Assembly (NCBI GenBank): GCA_029204225.1
Contig: CM055108.1
Coordinates: 26,763,525-26,827,524, forward strand
Source of the DNA: Diphasiastrum complanatum
Taxonomy: Eukaryota > Streptophyta > Lycopodiopsida > Lycopodiales > Lycopodiaceae
Direction of reading: 5' to 3'
DNA: 64,000 bases
Below the pieces are notes generated by a model, which saw only the letters and a list, made by a program, of their open reading frames with translations, had not been told where the DNA came from and did no database searches. Made by a program: the position numbers and the translations under genes. Numbering within the stretch: position 1 is the stretch's first letter; every line of letters starts with the position of its first letter. Of the stretch, positions 45,413-57,255 are shown piece after piece.

Positions 45413-46439
45413 TCCTTCGCGACTGATACTTCCAAAATTTAATTTTAGAATTTCTTCTAGATGAAAGTTTCAAGAAAAAAGAAATATGCGTCTCATCTCT
45501 TAACCAAGACCTCTCCTCTTCTTCCACCTTCTTCTGGAGGATGTTCTCCAAAAACCCATGTAAGTCAGCTCCTATTGCCATCGAATCACACCTTGATGGA
45601 TGGGTCACAAGTAGAGGGGAGGTAGATCAAAGTATACCTACAAATATATCTATATGCTTCTATGACATGTCGTGGCGATAGAGGTAAGAGCCACATGACT
45701 TTTACATCTACACTTGATTTACATCTTTTAAGTATGCCCCTGTAGCCTTTTCCTCTTATATGAGATGTTGTAATAAAGGAGGCAAGAGGGTGTATTGGCT
45801 TTTGTACAAAAGGGTAAAGCATAATATATCTATCTGAGGGTCATGGTGAACGTTCCATGATCCTAACGTTCCAAAGTACCTTATTCTATTATTTTTGAAT
45901 CGATAAATAGCAAATGGAACCTAAACAGTTAATGCTATGAAGTTATACCATTTGTCCACATAATGGAGTCCAATAGAGATAATAAAGAGATTGAAAGAGA
46001 AAGTGATTGTAGCAAGCCAAAGAATTTGCAGGATTCATATACATCTTGAATACAAACATTATGGGCCATTGGCAGCATGTTAATTTGAAAAGTCATGAAA
46101 CATTGTGCACCTTTTTTTTATTATTTGTCCTTACTTATGAGCTCTTTTCTAGTTAAATTTGTACAATTTTGATGGGAAACCACATTTTGAACCACCAGTA
46201 TAGTGCTTGGATCTTGGATATTGCCTAGATCATCCACACAAACATCTTTTTAGCACCAATTGTCACTCTAATACCTAAAATTAAAAGAATATATAATTCT
46301 TGGATTATCCATGCATGGATTTTCCACGCAAAAATATTGTAATGATCAACCCTCAATCCACTCCTATTACGACAACCAGTGCAAGGATTATGAATAGTCC
46401 ACGCCATATTAAATTGCCAAAAAAAAAATGGTCAAATTT
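45413..46439. other. Region without recognised gene
   Basis: Contains TATATGAG and GTAATAAAGG near 45.76-45.78 kb, which could be LTR control signals, but there is no partner copy. Nothing else recognised. Confidence 0.35.
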
Positions 46440-46900
46440 TGCATGGGTAGTTATCCTTGCATTATCCCACAACGCTTCCGCAATTAAGACAACCTCCAAC
46501 TTAAATTGCTACATACGGTGGTTAGTTCCATCCATCTTGTCAAGAATCGACCAAAATTTACTCATGAAGTCAATTTTGTAGTCTAGTCTTTGTAAAAACA
46601 AGAACGACTAATCAAAGAAAGTGAATTAGCTCCAGTTATGTAATCAAAGATTGAAATTAGTCATGAGATAGATTAGGCTCTGATAATATGCTAATAACCA
46701 AGCATATTTTTATGCCCTAGTTTCTCACTAAATGGATAGAGAATTAAAATAAGATAGGACATATATTGACAACACAACTTTCAAATGGATCCTATCAAAA
46801 ATCATAATCAAAGCATTCTCTATTATAAGATGATAAAAAACACTCAATTACTCACGAACTCAAATTGTGTCAGAATAGAGCACGAAAGTAGAGAAAAGTT
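46440..46900 (-). mobile_element. Ty1/copia gag start and leader fragment, second copy
   Basis: Closely matches 38220-38640 (CATCCATCTTGT, CTCACTAAATGGATAGAGAATT, TATTGACAA). A decayed primer-like CTCTGATAATATG lies at about 46.68 kb. Confidence 0.65.
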
Positions 46901-47254
46901 AATATGAAAATCACTAGAGCGAGTTATAGATTCAATTCAATGATCGAGAGCATCGACATAGCCCCATATATTATGAGAACGATCAGAGTAGTATTAATGA
47001 AAACTTGATTTCTTGAATTTCTTGATATATGGATAAACCATTTGGAGTTGGAGTTGTCTAATTCTACCACACATGTTGATTAGGTAAAATTTTGATACAA
47101 CGCGCATTTCATAATCAACATCTATACTAGCGTAAAGTAATCGAATTGCAAGTCATTTATTGACTAATCAATAGTGTGATGCTAATTAACTAATCACAGA
47201 ATGTTGCTTTCAAAATACGATATGAAATTGTATTTTTACATTGTGAAGAGGTCA

Positions 47255-47339
47255 ATATCACATCATCCCACAAATTACATTTTACATCATCGCTCCATGC
47301 CAAAATGTAAGATTGAGGTGTCGTATCCTATATATAGAT
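47255..47339 (+). repeat. Dispersed repeat piece shared with the duplicated segment
   Basis: Matches 41.41-41.51 kb and 61.31-61.40 kb, including CCATGCCAAAATGTAAGATT and a CTATATATAGAT TATA-like string. It is cut at 47340 by a copia LTR. Confidence 0.8.
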
Positions 47340-47976
47340 TGTGAAAGATTCGACTAGTTTGATCATATTTGCTATATTTCGATATTTGGCAAATTGAGGC
47401 CAGCTTTGTTTTAGACTTAGAGTTTGACTTTTCAAAGTTCATTAGTCTAAATTTCATTTGAATAAACACTTTTTGAAAGTGTGGGAAAGCTAGAAGTCGA
47501 GTTTGAGTAGATTCAAATTTGAATGTTGGGTACTTTGAATCTAGACCCAAAAATAGTAGGGTTAGCATTTTGGTGGAAAAGCCAAGTGGCCAAATAGGGT
47601 TTGGACCTGTTATAAAAGGATGTAGCTCATGGAGAGACATATCTTCTCTCTTCTCTATCTCATTTCATGCTTATACATGGTTCTCTTGGGTGCTACTATC
47701 TATTGGTGCACTATACTTGTGATTGCATGCAATTCTATGTGTAGAATGATCTATATTTGCTATTTTTGGATCCACATGTGTGAACTATACTAGCTTGCTG
47801 GTTTTGTACGGACAGTAACAGTACTTTATCATTTGATTCATGTTTGATCAAGTTCTATTAGAGTTTGCATCTCATTTTGTGTGTAGATGCTGATTTTTGG
47901 TGAGATGGTAGTATCTTCTTTTGTAACCCAAGATCTTTTTATGGATTGGATCATAAATGATCTGAAATCCTTCACA
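47340..47976 (+). repeat. 5' LTR of the copia element (637 bp)
   Basis: Starts TGTGAAAG and ends CCTTCACA, matching inverted termini. A TTATAAAAGGA box lies near 47.61 kb. The end is fixed by the primer site. Confidence 0.75.
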
Positions 47977-47990
47977 TGGTATCATCAGCC
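47977..47990 (+). other. Primer binding site
   Basis: TGGTATCATCAGCC, a variant of the initiator-Met type, directly after the LTR. Confidence 0.75.
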
Positions 47991-48287
47991 TAAGTGGTGG
48001 CTAATAGATTGCATATCAAATTTTCAACATTTGCATGTAGATTTGGAATAGTCAATTTTTTTGTGATTTTGTCAAAACCCTGATTTTGATTGGATCTCTA
48101 GATAGTGAAGTTGCCAGACTTCATTTGAGTGTGTTTCAATCTTAGGAAGTGGCAAAAGTCATTAGATTGAGGATAGCTCATAGGTTGATCAAGATTCCAT
48201 GATTGTAAGTGTTGATTTGCTTGGTATAAGTGCTAGGCAAGGGATGGTGTTCAGACTAGATGCTTATGTTATTGCTAACCAAGTTGG

Positions 48288-49352
48288 ATGTGTTGTAGAG
48301 AGCAAATACCTATTGAAGAGGGTTGGCATAAAAGGATGGGACACCTCAACTTCAAGTCATTGGAGGTAATGGCTAGAAAGAAGATTGTGAGAGGTCTTCC
48401 AAGTTCCTTAAGTGGCATCAAACATGTTTGTGAGTCTTGTGCTTTGACTAAGTCACATAGACTACCTTATACTAGATCTACATCTAGATCTACAAAGCCT
48501 TTTCAACTTGTACATTCGGATATTCATGGATTTACTACAATTAGCAATAGTGGAGCTAAGATGTATGTAACTTTCATTGATGCTTTTGGTAGATTTTGTT
48601 GGATCTATCTACTAAAGAGCAAGGATGAAGTGTATGATTTCTTTATCAAGTTCAAGAATGCAAGGGAGAACCAATTTTCCACAAGGATCAAGTGCTTAAG
48701 GAGTGACAATGGTGGTGAGTACATATCTACCAAGTTCAAGGCCTTTTGTGATGAGCATGGGATCAAGAGGGAGTATACAACATCAAGGAACCCACAAAAA
48801 AATGGAGTGGCTGAAAGGAAGAATAGGACTTTATGTGAAAGTTCTAAAGCCATGAGGTTAAGTGCTAATCTTGACAAACCATTTTGGGATCAAGCTTTGT
48901 TGTGTGCCAATTTCTTGTGCAATAGGTGGCCGAGTGCTATTTTGGATGAAAGGACACCTTTTGAGATGCTATTCAAGAGGAGGTCGAGTGTCAAATTTCT
49001 AAGAACCTTTGGATGCACGTGCTATGTCAACATTACTCTTGATGATAGGACCAAAGAGGATCCATCTTCAACAAGAGGTATTTTTGTTGGATATAGTGAG
49101 GTGAGTAAAGCCTACAAGGTTTACATTCCTTCTACTAACAAAGTGATTGTTGGTAGAGAGGTCATCTTTGATGAGGGGAACATTCCAAAAGTGTCTTCAA
49201 GCATGATTGATAAAGGTGTGGATGGATCTAACATTCTTGATGTTGATGTAAATGATCCTACTTTGGATGGTGATGATGATGGGACCGTCATCAAGTCAAA
49301 AGCCAATGAGAACATCAAGGGAAAGACAAGTACCTTCAAGGCTCACATATGA
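48288..49352 (+). pseudogene. Ty1/copia integrase, looks whole
   Basis: One long frame of 354 codons. The pre-integrase part is WHKRMGHLNFKSL with CESCALTKSHRLPY (H and C zinc ligands). The catalytic core has Asp in HSDIHG, Asp in RSDNGGEY and Glu in NGVAERKNRT, so the D-D-E triad is present. FLRTFGCTCYV and GIFVGYSEVSKAYKVY follow, as usual in copia. It is the best-preserved retroelement domain in the window, though the element around it is broken. Confidence 0.92.
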
Positions 49353-49503
49353 TGAAAAGGGTAAGCAAGTAGTTTTTGGAAATTATGTTACTTTCCTAAC
49401 CTCTTTCGATGAACCTACAAGTGTAGATGAAGCAATGAAAGAAGAGGAGTGGATCCAAGCAATGGATCTTGAGTTTCAAGCTCTTATGAAGCAAGTGGAT
49501 GGA

Positions 49504-50163
49504 TGTTATCTTGCTGTAAAATCAAGTAATGGATATGGAAAATAGATTTTGTTCAACGACTTTGATGGTCAAGTTGAAGATCAAGAGGTTGATCTCAAAG
49601 CGCTTCAACTAGTCAAAAGAGAAGGTGGCAATTTGGAGCTACTCAAGAGAATCAAAGGAGAGGTAATTGGCAAAGATGTTATGGATCTATTTTTGCAGAT
49701 TATTGAAGACTCAAGTAAGGTCAAAGGAGCAGCAAGGAAGTGTTGTTCAAGTCTACTTTACTTGTACTATCTCATGTTTGAGAAATTTCATGTGGATGTG
49801 TGCAAATTGTCAAGATATGGTAAAACTAGCTACATTGGTGAGCATCATTTTGAGGTTGGATTTGTACTAGCATTCTTGGTTGGTTTTGGTGATGGAAATA
49901 AAGCTATTGGAGCTTCATTATGTCACTCATTCATGGTCAAGTCATCACGCGATGATGGTATCTTAATGCAAGATGGAGATGGAGGCAATCATGGTGTGTG
50001 CATGTGCTTAGTGTTAGCAAAGGTAGTGTTAGAGTGGGGTAGTGTTAGAGGAAGGTAGAAAGCATCTAAATCTAGCAACTTGGCTTAGTTAGGATCCTAT
50101 CTTAGTGTTCTAACACTTTTGACAGGTGGAGGGCTGCTCACCATCTACTTGCTACATGCTACA
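49504..50163 (+). repeat. Presumed 5' LTR of the Tat/Athila-like element
   Basis: The end is fixed by the primer site (GCTACA before G-TGG). The start (TGTTATCTTGC) is a guess. A 169-codon open frame at 49549-50058 lies within it and matches no family I know, so it is probably fortuitous. Confidence 0.4.
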
Positions 50164-50164
50164 G

Positions 50165-50182
50165 TGGTGCCGTTGCCAGGGA
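50165..50182 (+). other. Primer binding site, tRNA-Asp type
   Basis: TGGTGCCGTTGCCAGGGA, two bases away from the TGGCGCCGTTGCCGGGGA used by Athila/Tat elements. It supports the lineage call. Confidence 0.75.
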
Positions 50183-51035
50183 TATGAATCACTAACTAGT
50201 TATAGTTGCTTTTGCTTTTTTAACTTGTTTTGTGTGGATTTTAGGGTAGATTTAGCTTTTTTGGTGTGGTTTTTCATTCTTGGACTATTCTCAGCTAGCG
50301 GAGGAGGTGTGGAAGGGTAGTGGAGACCCAAAATAGCCTCTAAGGGCTTGGCATCCATTCAAAATCTTGAAAAAACCCAAAAATATACTCAAATCTGTTT
50401 TCGGTAAAAAAAAAAAAAAAAAAAAGACCATCCCATTGCCTTCAGAATGTCAATCTACATCAATGATAAAATCTGTAAGAATTAGTACAAAATATTGGTG
50501 AATAGCAAGGCAAAAAGGTGTTCATGAACCCTCGAAGACATGAAGTTTTCATTTCTTGTGGGAGTTAGCCTTCGTAGGCTTCTCCAGAGTTAGATCCATA
50601 CCAGATACAGCCCCTGTAAAGCATGTGAGAATTACTTCCCAATATTTTTGAAAAAATCAAGATTTTTGCCTGAAAAATAGTGAAAGAACTTGCGCACAGC
50701 CAACTCTCACATGAGGAACCTTTGCAGATAGAATCAGTGTTTAGATCTGCACCAGATCCAACTACTATGAAAATCTCAGTCCAATTAGAGCTAGGATAAA
50801 AAAGTTATCAAGGAAAAACCACCGTAAGAGGCCTAAAGTCACACTATCGGCCAACCAAACTAATCAGATTCTTAAAGATCTAGATTGAATTCTGCTGAAC
50901 CAGCAAGATCCAACATCCTTGGACTCTACCTCAAATGAATCTGAGATCCGGACTATCAGTAGCCAGAAGAACATCGAATCAAACACCAAAGCTTCCTAGA
51001 GTTGTAGCTGTGCAAATCGAGGCAGAACCAGAACC
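50183..51035 (+). other. Leader of the Tat/Athila-like element
   Basis: About 850 bases with an A run at 50.41 kb. The last 450 bases match the leader of the antisense copy (16.85-17.3 kb), including ACCTTTGCA, CAGATCC and TATCAAGGAAAAAC wording. Confidence 0.65.
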
Positions 51036-51690
51036 AACACCAATGGATCTTATGGGTCAACCCATACCTGTCGCACCCTAGCAGTTTAGAGAGCACCTCA
51101 CATGGAAATACCTAAATATGATGGGTCATCAGATCCTATTAGATTCATTCATATCTACGAGCAAGCATGTGAAATTTATGGTGAATGGACACATGATGGG
51201 TCATCAGATCCTATCGGATTCATTCAGATCTACAAACAAGCATGTTAAATATGGTGAATGGACATCGGCGGAGAAACTGATGTTGTTCTCCATGTCTCTG
51301 GTAGCTGTAGCACAAGATTGGTTCTTCAACCTATCGGAAGAAAAGAAAACCACTTGGGAAGGGGTTAAGGCAGATCTCATCATGCATTTTAAGCCAAGGA
51401 AGTTTTTGGACGATCCGTTTCTCATGCTAAGCAAGGTAAAATTGGGAAAAAGAGAAAGGGTCAGGGACTATATAGAATGGATCAATATCTTAAATTCCAA
51501 ATGCAATGCAGCTCTAACTCTCAATCACGTGGTCATTATGTGGTTCCTCACGGGGTTACCACGAAGTATCAGAAGAGAACTTAAAAGACGGGAGCAGTAT
51601 GCTACATTATTGCAAGAAGCAATGGAAGATGCCAAGAAGATGAGGATTCAAACGATGAATCATGTTCGACCACCCATAATCTAGCCCCTC
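51036..51690 (+). pseudogene. Tat/Athila-like Gag
   Basis: KLMLFSMSLVAVAQDWFFNL, LIMHFKPRKFLDDPFLMLSK and [14 protein letters not shown] are near-identical in wording to the antisense gag at 16.2-16.5 kb. FLTGLPRSIRRELKRRE closes it. The N-terminal segment repeats itself locally (GHQILxDSFxST twice). Confidence 0.8.
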
Positions 51691-51747
51691 GGTAGCGTCA
51701 TCATCCAACGGAACCAAAATATCAACAAATTGTCGTGAACGGGTGTG

Positions 51748-52451
51748 TTTTCATGTCATGAACAATTTTGTTTCTTTTGAATTTTCTTATGCGGAAGTCT
51801 GCAGGATCCTAGACACGTGACTACAGATCACAGAACAGAAAACATTCTAGCAATCAAGATAGCGCAAGACAAGGAAATACACAAGAGAGAGGAACTATAT
51901 TATTAGTTTGATTTTTAGAGCGAGATGATTAGTGTCTCACTTGTTGGCGGCCTGACAATCTGCTCTTTTTTGTTGTGTTCTGCTCGTTGGCTTTCATGCA
52001 TAGCGCACTCTTCTCTATTGTATCTCTCTGTTCTACATACATTCTGTTAATCCAAAAAGATTGTTTTTAATCTCCACTATGTGGAGTTTACAAGATAGCT
52101 AAATAGAGAATTACCAGAGCAGTTAACGCTAATCAACTAGTTAGTTATCTCTGTTATTGCTAACAGTTTCAACTGAGCATGAAGTTCAAAGCTCCACGCC
52201 CGTTGAGCTGACAGCTGGCAGTGCGAAAGATTTTCTTTTGTTCTCTTTTTGTTTTGTGTCATGGTGTGTCTCTGGGTCTTGGAAACATGTTTAACTTTCT
52301 TGAATCATTCGAACTTCAAGTTTTGCTTCGCTTTGTGTCTTAGGATTCTCGAGGTACGTTGACTTTCGCAAATTGTTCGCTGTTCGACCTTCACTTTGTG
52401 TCGCTTCGCTTCGGATCACAGCAAAGTTGTAGGAGTTCACATTTTCTGACA
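51748..52451 (-). repeat. 3' LTR of the inserted copia element
   Basis: The start is set by the purine tract. The far end (plus strand TGTTTTCATG) is inferred from terminal TG/CA only. Confidence 0.55.
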
Positions 52452-53470
52452 CTCCCTCTTGAACCTTGCAGCTTTGCATGTTTAATCCAATTGCCTTTCT
52501 TTGCTTTGCAAAGAGTGGCTTGTCAAGTGGCTTCATCAACAGATCCACAATCATGTCTTCAGACTTTATGTACTGGACCTGGAGCTCTCCTTTTGAGATC
52601 AAATCTCGAATGTGAGTACTTCAGAGATATGAGTTTTGTCTTTGAATGAAAGACATGATCTTGGGACAGATAAATGACACTCTGAGAATTCACCATTATC
52701 ATGCATGGTCCTCCTTGTCGTATCCCAATTGCCTCCAGCATCATCTGCAACCAAACTACCTCGTTTGCCACCTTTGAAGCTGCGATGTACTCAGCTTCAC
52801 AAGAGGATTGAGCTACCAAGGTTTGCTTTTTGCATATCCAACTGATTGCTGCTCTGCACGCTATTAAACATCTTCCACTTATGGACTTGCTGTCATCTTT
52901 GCAGCTCAAATCTTTTCAATGTTTTAGTATCCAAATGAGGTTCATAATCATCACTCTCACTTTCAAAAATTATTTCATCATCCTGACTATTAGAGTTTCT
53001 ATTCTCAACATCTATGGAAGTGGGTGCTTCAAGTATGGTTTGACGATTTACTACATCTCTAGGTAGCTCAATCTCATAGTTAAAACACCCTCAAATACTC
53101 GTCATGAACGTGGTCCAACTTGAGCTACAAACCACCATATCTTGTTTAGTCATTGCATTTGGCCCTCTACAAACTATCTTGAACCATTCCACATCAAATA
53201 AAAAATAGTGTCCACTTTCACCAAATGACACATCATTCTTTTTCTTTCGTTTTTTTTACTCTGTAGGTTAATTCCATATTCTGGGTACCCTTTAGATATT
53301 GTAGGATTCATTTTTCCATCTGCCAATGTGCCATTACAGGATTGGAAGAGAATTGGCTTTAAGCATAAACAGAGAAAAGCTAGATCGGGTTTGGTACAAA
53401 TTGTAAGGTAAATCAGACTACCATTAGGTTTGGGTAGGATATACCTTCCATCTTCTGTTTTTCTGGTGAT
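52290..53470 (-). pseudogene. Ty1/copia RT end and RNase H
   Basis: RT end: NGSLIYLTICTKPDLAF. RNase H: KKQTLVAQSSCEAEYIAASK, EVVWLQMMLEAIGI and a SQSVIYLSQDHVFHSKTKLI stretch, then GELQVQYIKSEDMIVDLLMK. The outer limits are approximate. Confidence 0.8.
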
Positions 53471-53474
53471 CCGA

Positions 53475-55560
53475 TGGAGTGATCTACCGGAAGAAGCAAT
53501 AGCCACAGTGGATATTGATATTTGTAATCACGAAGCAAATATCAACCCAATTTCCAAAATAGACAACAAGGATGAATCCAAATACGTGAATAAAACAGAA
53601 AAAAAAAAAGTATTGGACTCCTTAAAGTCAATTCAGTTGGAACCAGACACAACGTTGACATCATAGACGAATGGAAGTGCAAAGATTACAAGTTGGGCTA
53701 AGATCAACATGCTGAAGGAGGAATCCCATCGAACGCTAGTTCATGAGATGCCAAAAACCTTCAAGAACTATACCTTGGATGACGTGGTAATCATAATGTC
53801 GCAAGCAGGAAGAGAACTTGATCAAAATCAGGAACCAACGGAACAAGTCTTCGAAGGACCTGCACAGACACAACCCATGAATCTAGCTGAGACAGGTGAA
53901 GAAGAGAATATTGTGCATGTGGGAGAACAGCTGACACCCATCCAATTCAAAAGGCTACACGCATTATTGGTGGAATACAAAGATTGCTTCGCATGAAATT
54001 ACAAGGATCTGAAGGGTATACCACCAACCATAGTCTAGCATACCATACCCTTGGTGGATGGAGCAGTCCCCAAGGTGAGCCGCTACTATCATTGCAATCC
54101 TAACTACACGGAGTTGATCAAGCAGGAGTTGTAGAAGTTACTTCATGCCAATTTCATTTATGAAATTGAGCACATAGAATGGGTATCACTGATAGTCATA
54201 GTACCCAAGAAGAACAACAAGATGCAAATCTGTGTGAACCTGAAGACATTAAATGCAGTTACAAAGAAAGATAATTTTCTCTTACCATTTACAAAATTTT
54301 TTCTAGACAGAGTAGCAAGAGCAGAAGCCTATAGTTTTTCGGACGGTTTCAGTGGCTACAATCAGGTGAAAATAGCGGTGGATGATCAGCACAAGATAGC
54401 ATTTGCCACTGAATGGAGAACTTATGCCTTAAGGTGATGCCGTTCGGTCATGCAGACGACATTCAAAGAATATTTACAAAAGTTTTTGGAGATCTTCTTG
54501 GATGATCTGTGCATGCACGGGCCTAACTCTGAGCACTTATCCAACTTGAAAAAGATGCTAAAAAAATGACATGAATATCATATCTCTTTGAACCCAGAAA
54601 AGTATCAGTTTTGGGTGACACATGGCCTCATACTAGGCCATATTGTATCAAGACACGGAATTGCCACTAATCTATCAAAGATCAGGATCATTGTTGATCT
54701 GCCACCTCCAAGGACGATCCGTGGAGTCTACGTGTTTATGGGTCATGCTAACTACTACCTGATTTTCATTCTTGCGGAGAGCACGACCAATCTACAAGCT
54801 CACAACGAAACCACATTGGATGGAGGAGGCCCTACAGGCTTTTCAAAAGCTTAATGATGCATTGGTCTCAGCACCATTATTAAGACCCCCCAATTGGTCC
54901 ATAGAGTTTCATGTGCATACGGACGCATCAAAGTATGCAGTGGGAGCAGTCTTAACCCAGCCAGGAGAATTCAAAAAGAAATTTCCAATCCGATTTGCTA
55001 GCCGACAACTTAGTGACTTAGAGATAAACTATTCAACCACAAAGCGGGAGGCATTGGCTATGATTTATGCGGTTAAGAAATTTTGTCATTATTTGATGTC
55101 CACCCATTTTGTCTTTTATACGGACCATGAACCCTTGCTTTATCTTGTTAATAAAACTTGCAACATAGGGAGAATCACTCATTGGTTACTAGCTATTATT
55201 GGAGTTTGATTTTTGGATAGTGGTTTGCAAGGGCAAACAACATTATATGGCGAATCATGTGTCACGAATTAAAGGGAAGGAAATTGCAGCCCATCCCGAT
55301 GATGAGCTACCTAATGCTTCCTTGTTTTACATTGATACAGTACCAAAATGGGTCGCTGACATTGTTGAGTATCTTATGCGGGGCCAACCAGACAAATCCT
55401 TACCGAAGGTGGAATAGTGAAAGTTGATTCTAAAAGCTACAGCCTATCAGCTGATTGCCGACCAATTATATCGAAGGGGATAAGATAGTATCCTTCAAAG
55501 ATGTATTCTCCCACATGAGGCCACCTAGATTATTTCAATTTCTCATTAATGTTGGAAAAT
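53475..55560 (+). pseudogene. Tat/Athila-like RT and RNase H region
   Basis: MLKEESHR and [11 protein letters not shown] open it, then EQLTPIQFKRLHALLVEYKD. RT pieces are [18 protein letters not shown] and [20 protein letters not shown]. RNase H pieces are IEFHVHTDASKYAVGAVLTQ, FPIRFASRQLSDLEINYSTT and FVFYTDHEPLLYLVN. The tail reads YSFSDGFSGYNQ-type and integrase-side fragments. Broken, with more than five breaks. Confidence 0.82.
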
Positions 55561-56130
55561 GAACTTCACTTTCCTTCATCCCTGGATACCTTTACGTGGG
55601 ATGAATCAGATCTCTCAAAAGCAGCCGCAAGAGCAATTCGCAAGTACAACAGAATTAGACAACCACAACTAATCAGGTGTTATAACGCGGCTATTAGTTT
55701 TACAAGAAAATCTTCAAAGAAAATGTAAAGATAGAATATAAGTGTGTGCAAACATAGCCTAGGAAATCAGAGAGAGTGGGAGAGAGTGAGATAGAAGACA
55801 AGCTAAGATAGCTATAGAATTAAAAAAAAAAAAATAGAAGCTAGCACGCTGATAAGTGGCAGACTGTAAACTCTTATTGAAAAGAGATTAATAAAGCAAC
55901 AGTCCTTCTGCTGTGTATGCATGAATGATAGTATTGTTTATGTGTTTATTGTTGTTTTGATGAATAGATCATATTGACTTGGCAATCAAAAATTAGTTGT
56001 AGATTCATGATGTACAAAAACTTTACACTTTTCGGCATTTTCGCATTCTCTCTCTTCGACATTTTTGCATATTTTCCACTACAGTAAAAATGTGCTTAAG
56101 TGCACAAAACTACACGTAAGTTCATGTATT

Positions 56131-56237
56131 TCGCATTTTTTTGCTTTCCAAAAAAATGCGACAATTGTAGGAATATGCTTAGTTTTGCATACTTAAAACA
56201 CTAAGTTTCGCATTTTTCGCTTTTCCGAAAAATGCGA
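56131..56237 (+). repeat. Twin hairpins in the copia LTR
   Basis: Two perfect 12-bp stems: TCGCATTTTTTT with AAAAAAATGCGA (56131-56161), and TCGCATTTTTCG with CGAAAAATGCGA (56208-56237). Each is followed by CAATT, so they are copies of one unit about 77 bases apart. Confidence 0.9.
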
Positions 56238-56316
56238 CAATTACAAAACAATGCATGCTTCCGCATCCTAATATTTGCTAGCTGCAGTTGAGGTAGAATA
56301 GATCAGTTTGCTTCAG

Positions 56317-56330
56317 TGGTATCAGAGCAC
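56317..56330 (+). other. Primer binding site
   Basis: TGGTATCAGAGCAC right after the presumed LTR end, 14 bases before the gag ATG region. Confidence 0.85.
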
Positions 56331-56343
56331 TGTAGACTATCAA

Positions 56344-57180
56344 ATGGCAACGAACCTGCAACAAAAAGTTGTGAGTGTATTCGATGGCAGCAACTACGCT
56401 GTCTGGAAACACAAGATGAAGATGCTACTCAGAGGAGAAGGCCTATGGAGCAAAGTGGATGGAACAGAAGTCAGGCCACAACAGAATCCGGCTGAATGGA
56501 GAAAGAAGAACAATAGAGCAATGGTGCTCATCACTCTGTAGGAAATGACAAGTGAAGAGATCTTGCATCTCAACAATCAGCTTTTGAATATGAAGTGAGA
56601 CGACACTGATCTAGACAAGCATGCTGGGAAGATGAAAGCTATCTTCGATCAAGTTGCAGCCGCAAATCAGACTCATGCGATCCCGCCAGAGCAGCAGTTC
56701 TTACACTTTATAAGAAATCTATCATCTCCCTACTACAGCTTGAGGTCAATACTCATGAGGACGCCTAACATGACATTCAATGATGCTATTAAAGCTATGA
56801 AGGATGAAGTCATCATGAGAGATCATACTGACTCTCAAGACAACAAGGACCAAGCATCCATTGTCAGAAGAAAACAAAAAGGAAGAATGCAGAAGCCAAC
56901 AAGTGATGAATGTAGCTAAAAGCCACCTCTAGTATGCAGCTACTGCAAGAAGGAGGGCCACTTGGAGAAGAATTGTTGGGGAAATCCCAACAACATCTGC
57001 ATACATTGCAAGAAAAATGGACACTCAGCATTCGAGTGCTGGTTTAATCCTAAGAACAAAAACAAAGATAAGACACATACTACAGAATCTTCCCATCAAG
57101 AGGAAGAGCCAGAGCAAGCTATGACAGCAAGAAATGTGCACAATGCACACTCAGATCTAAAGATTGTCATAGACTCATGA
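56344..57180 (+). pseudogene. Ty1/copia Gag with two CCHC knuckles and protease start
   Basis: VVSVFDGSNYAVWKHKMKML is the usual copia gag opening. LRSILMRTPNMTFNDAIKAM follows. Two zinc knuckles lie close together (CSYCKKEGHLEKNCW and CIHCKKNGHSAFECW), then an IVIDS protease-type centre. Broken. Confidence 0.85.
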
Positions 57181-57255
57181 GCCACCTCACACATCACATG
57201 CAAAAGGAAAGTCCTAAAAGACTACAAGACCTCCAACGAAGACAGAGTAGTCATC

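Larger units (their letters stand above)
47340..49545 (+). mobile_element. Ty1/copia element, 5' part with integrase
   Basis: The LTR spans 47340-47976, then a primer site, a short leader and pol from the pre-integrase domain onward. Gag, protease and most of RT are not seen, and there is no 3' LTR. Its right end abuts the presumed LTR of a gypsy element. Broken and reduced. Confidence 0.8.
51748..53475 (-). mobile_element. Ty1/copia 3' part inserted in the gypsy element
   Basis: On the minus strand an RT end and RNase H (53.47-52.3 kb) lead through a purine tract (CAAGAGGGAG) to an LTR beginning TGTCAGAAAATGTG at 52451 and running to about 51748. The 5' part is absent. Broken. It separates gag from pol of the host gypsy element. 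Confidence 0.75.
49504..55560 (+). mobile_element. Ty3/gypsy Tat/Athila-like element (plus strand), holding a copia insertion
   Basis: Parts: a presumed 5' LTR ending at 50163, a tRNA-Asp-type primer site, a leader, gag (51.1-51.7 kb), a copia insertion (51.75-53.47 kb), then pol pieces up to RNase H and beyond (53.47-55.56 kb). It is the same family as the antisense element at 12.7-17.4 kb. No 3' LTR is found. Broken, with many breaks. Confidence 0.8.
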
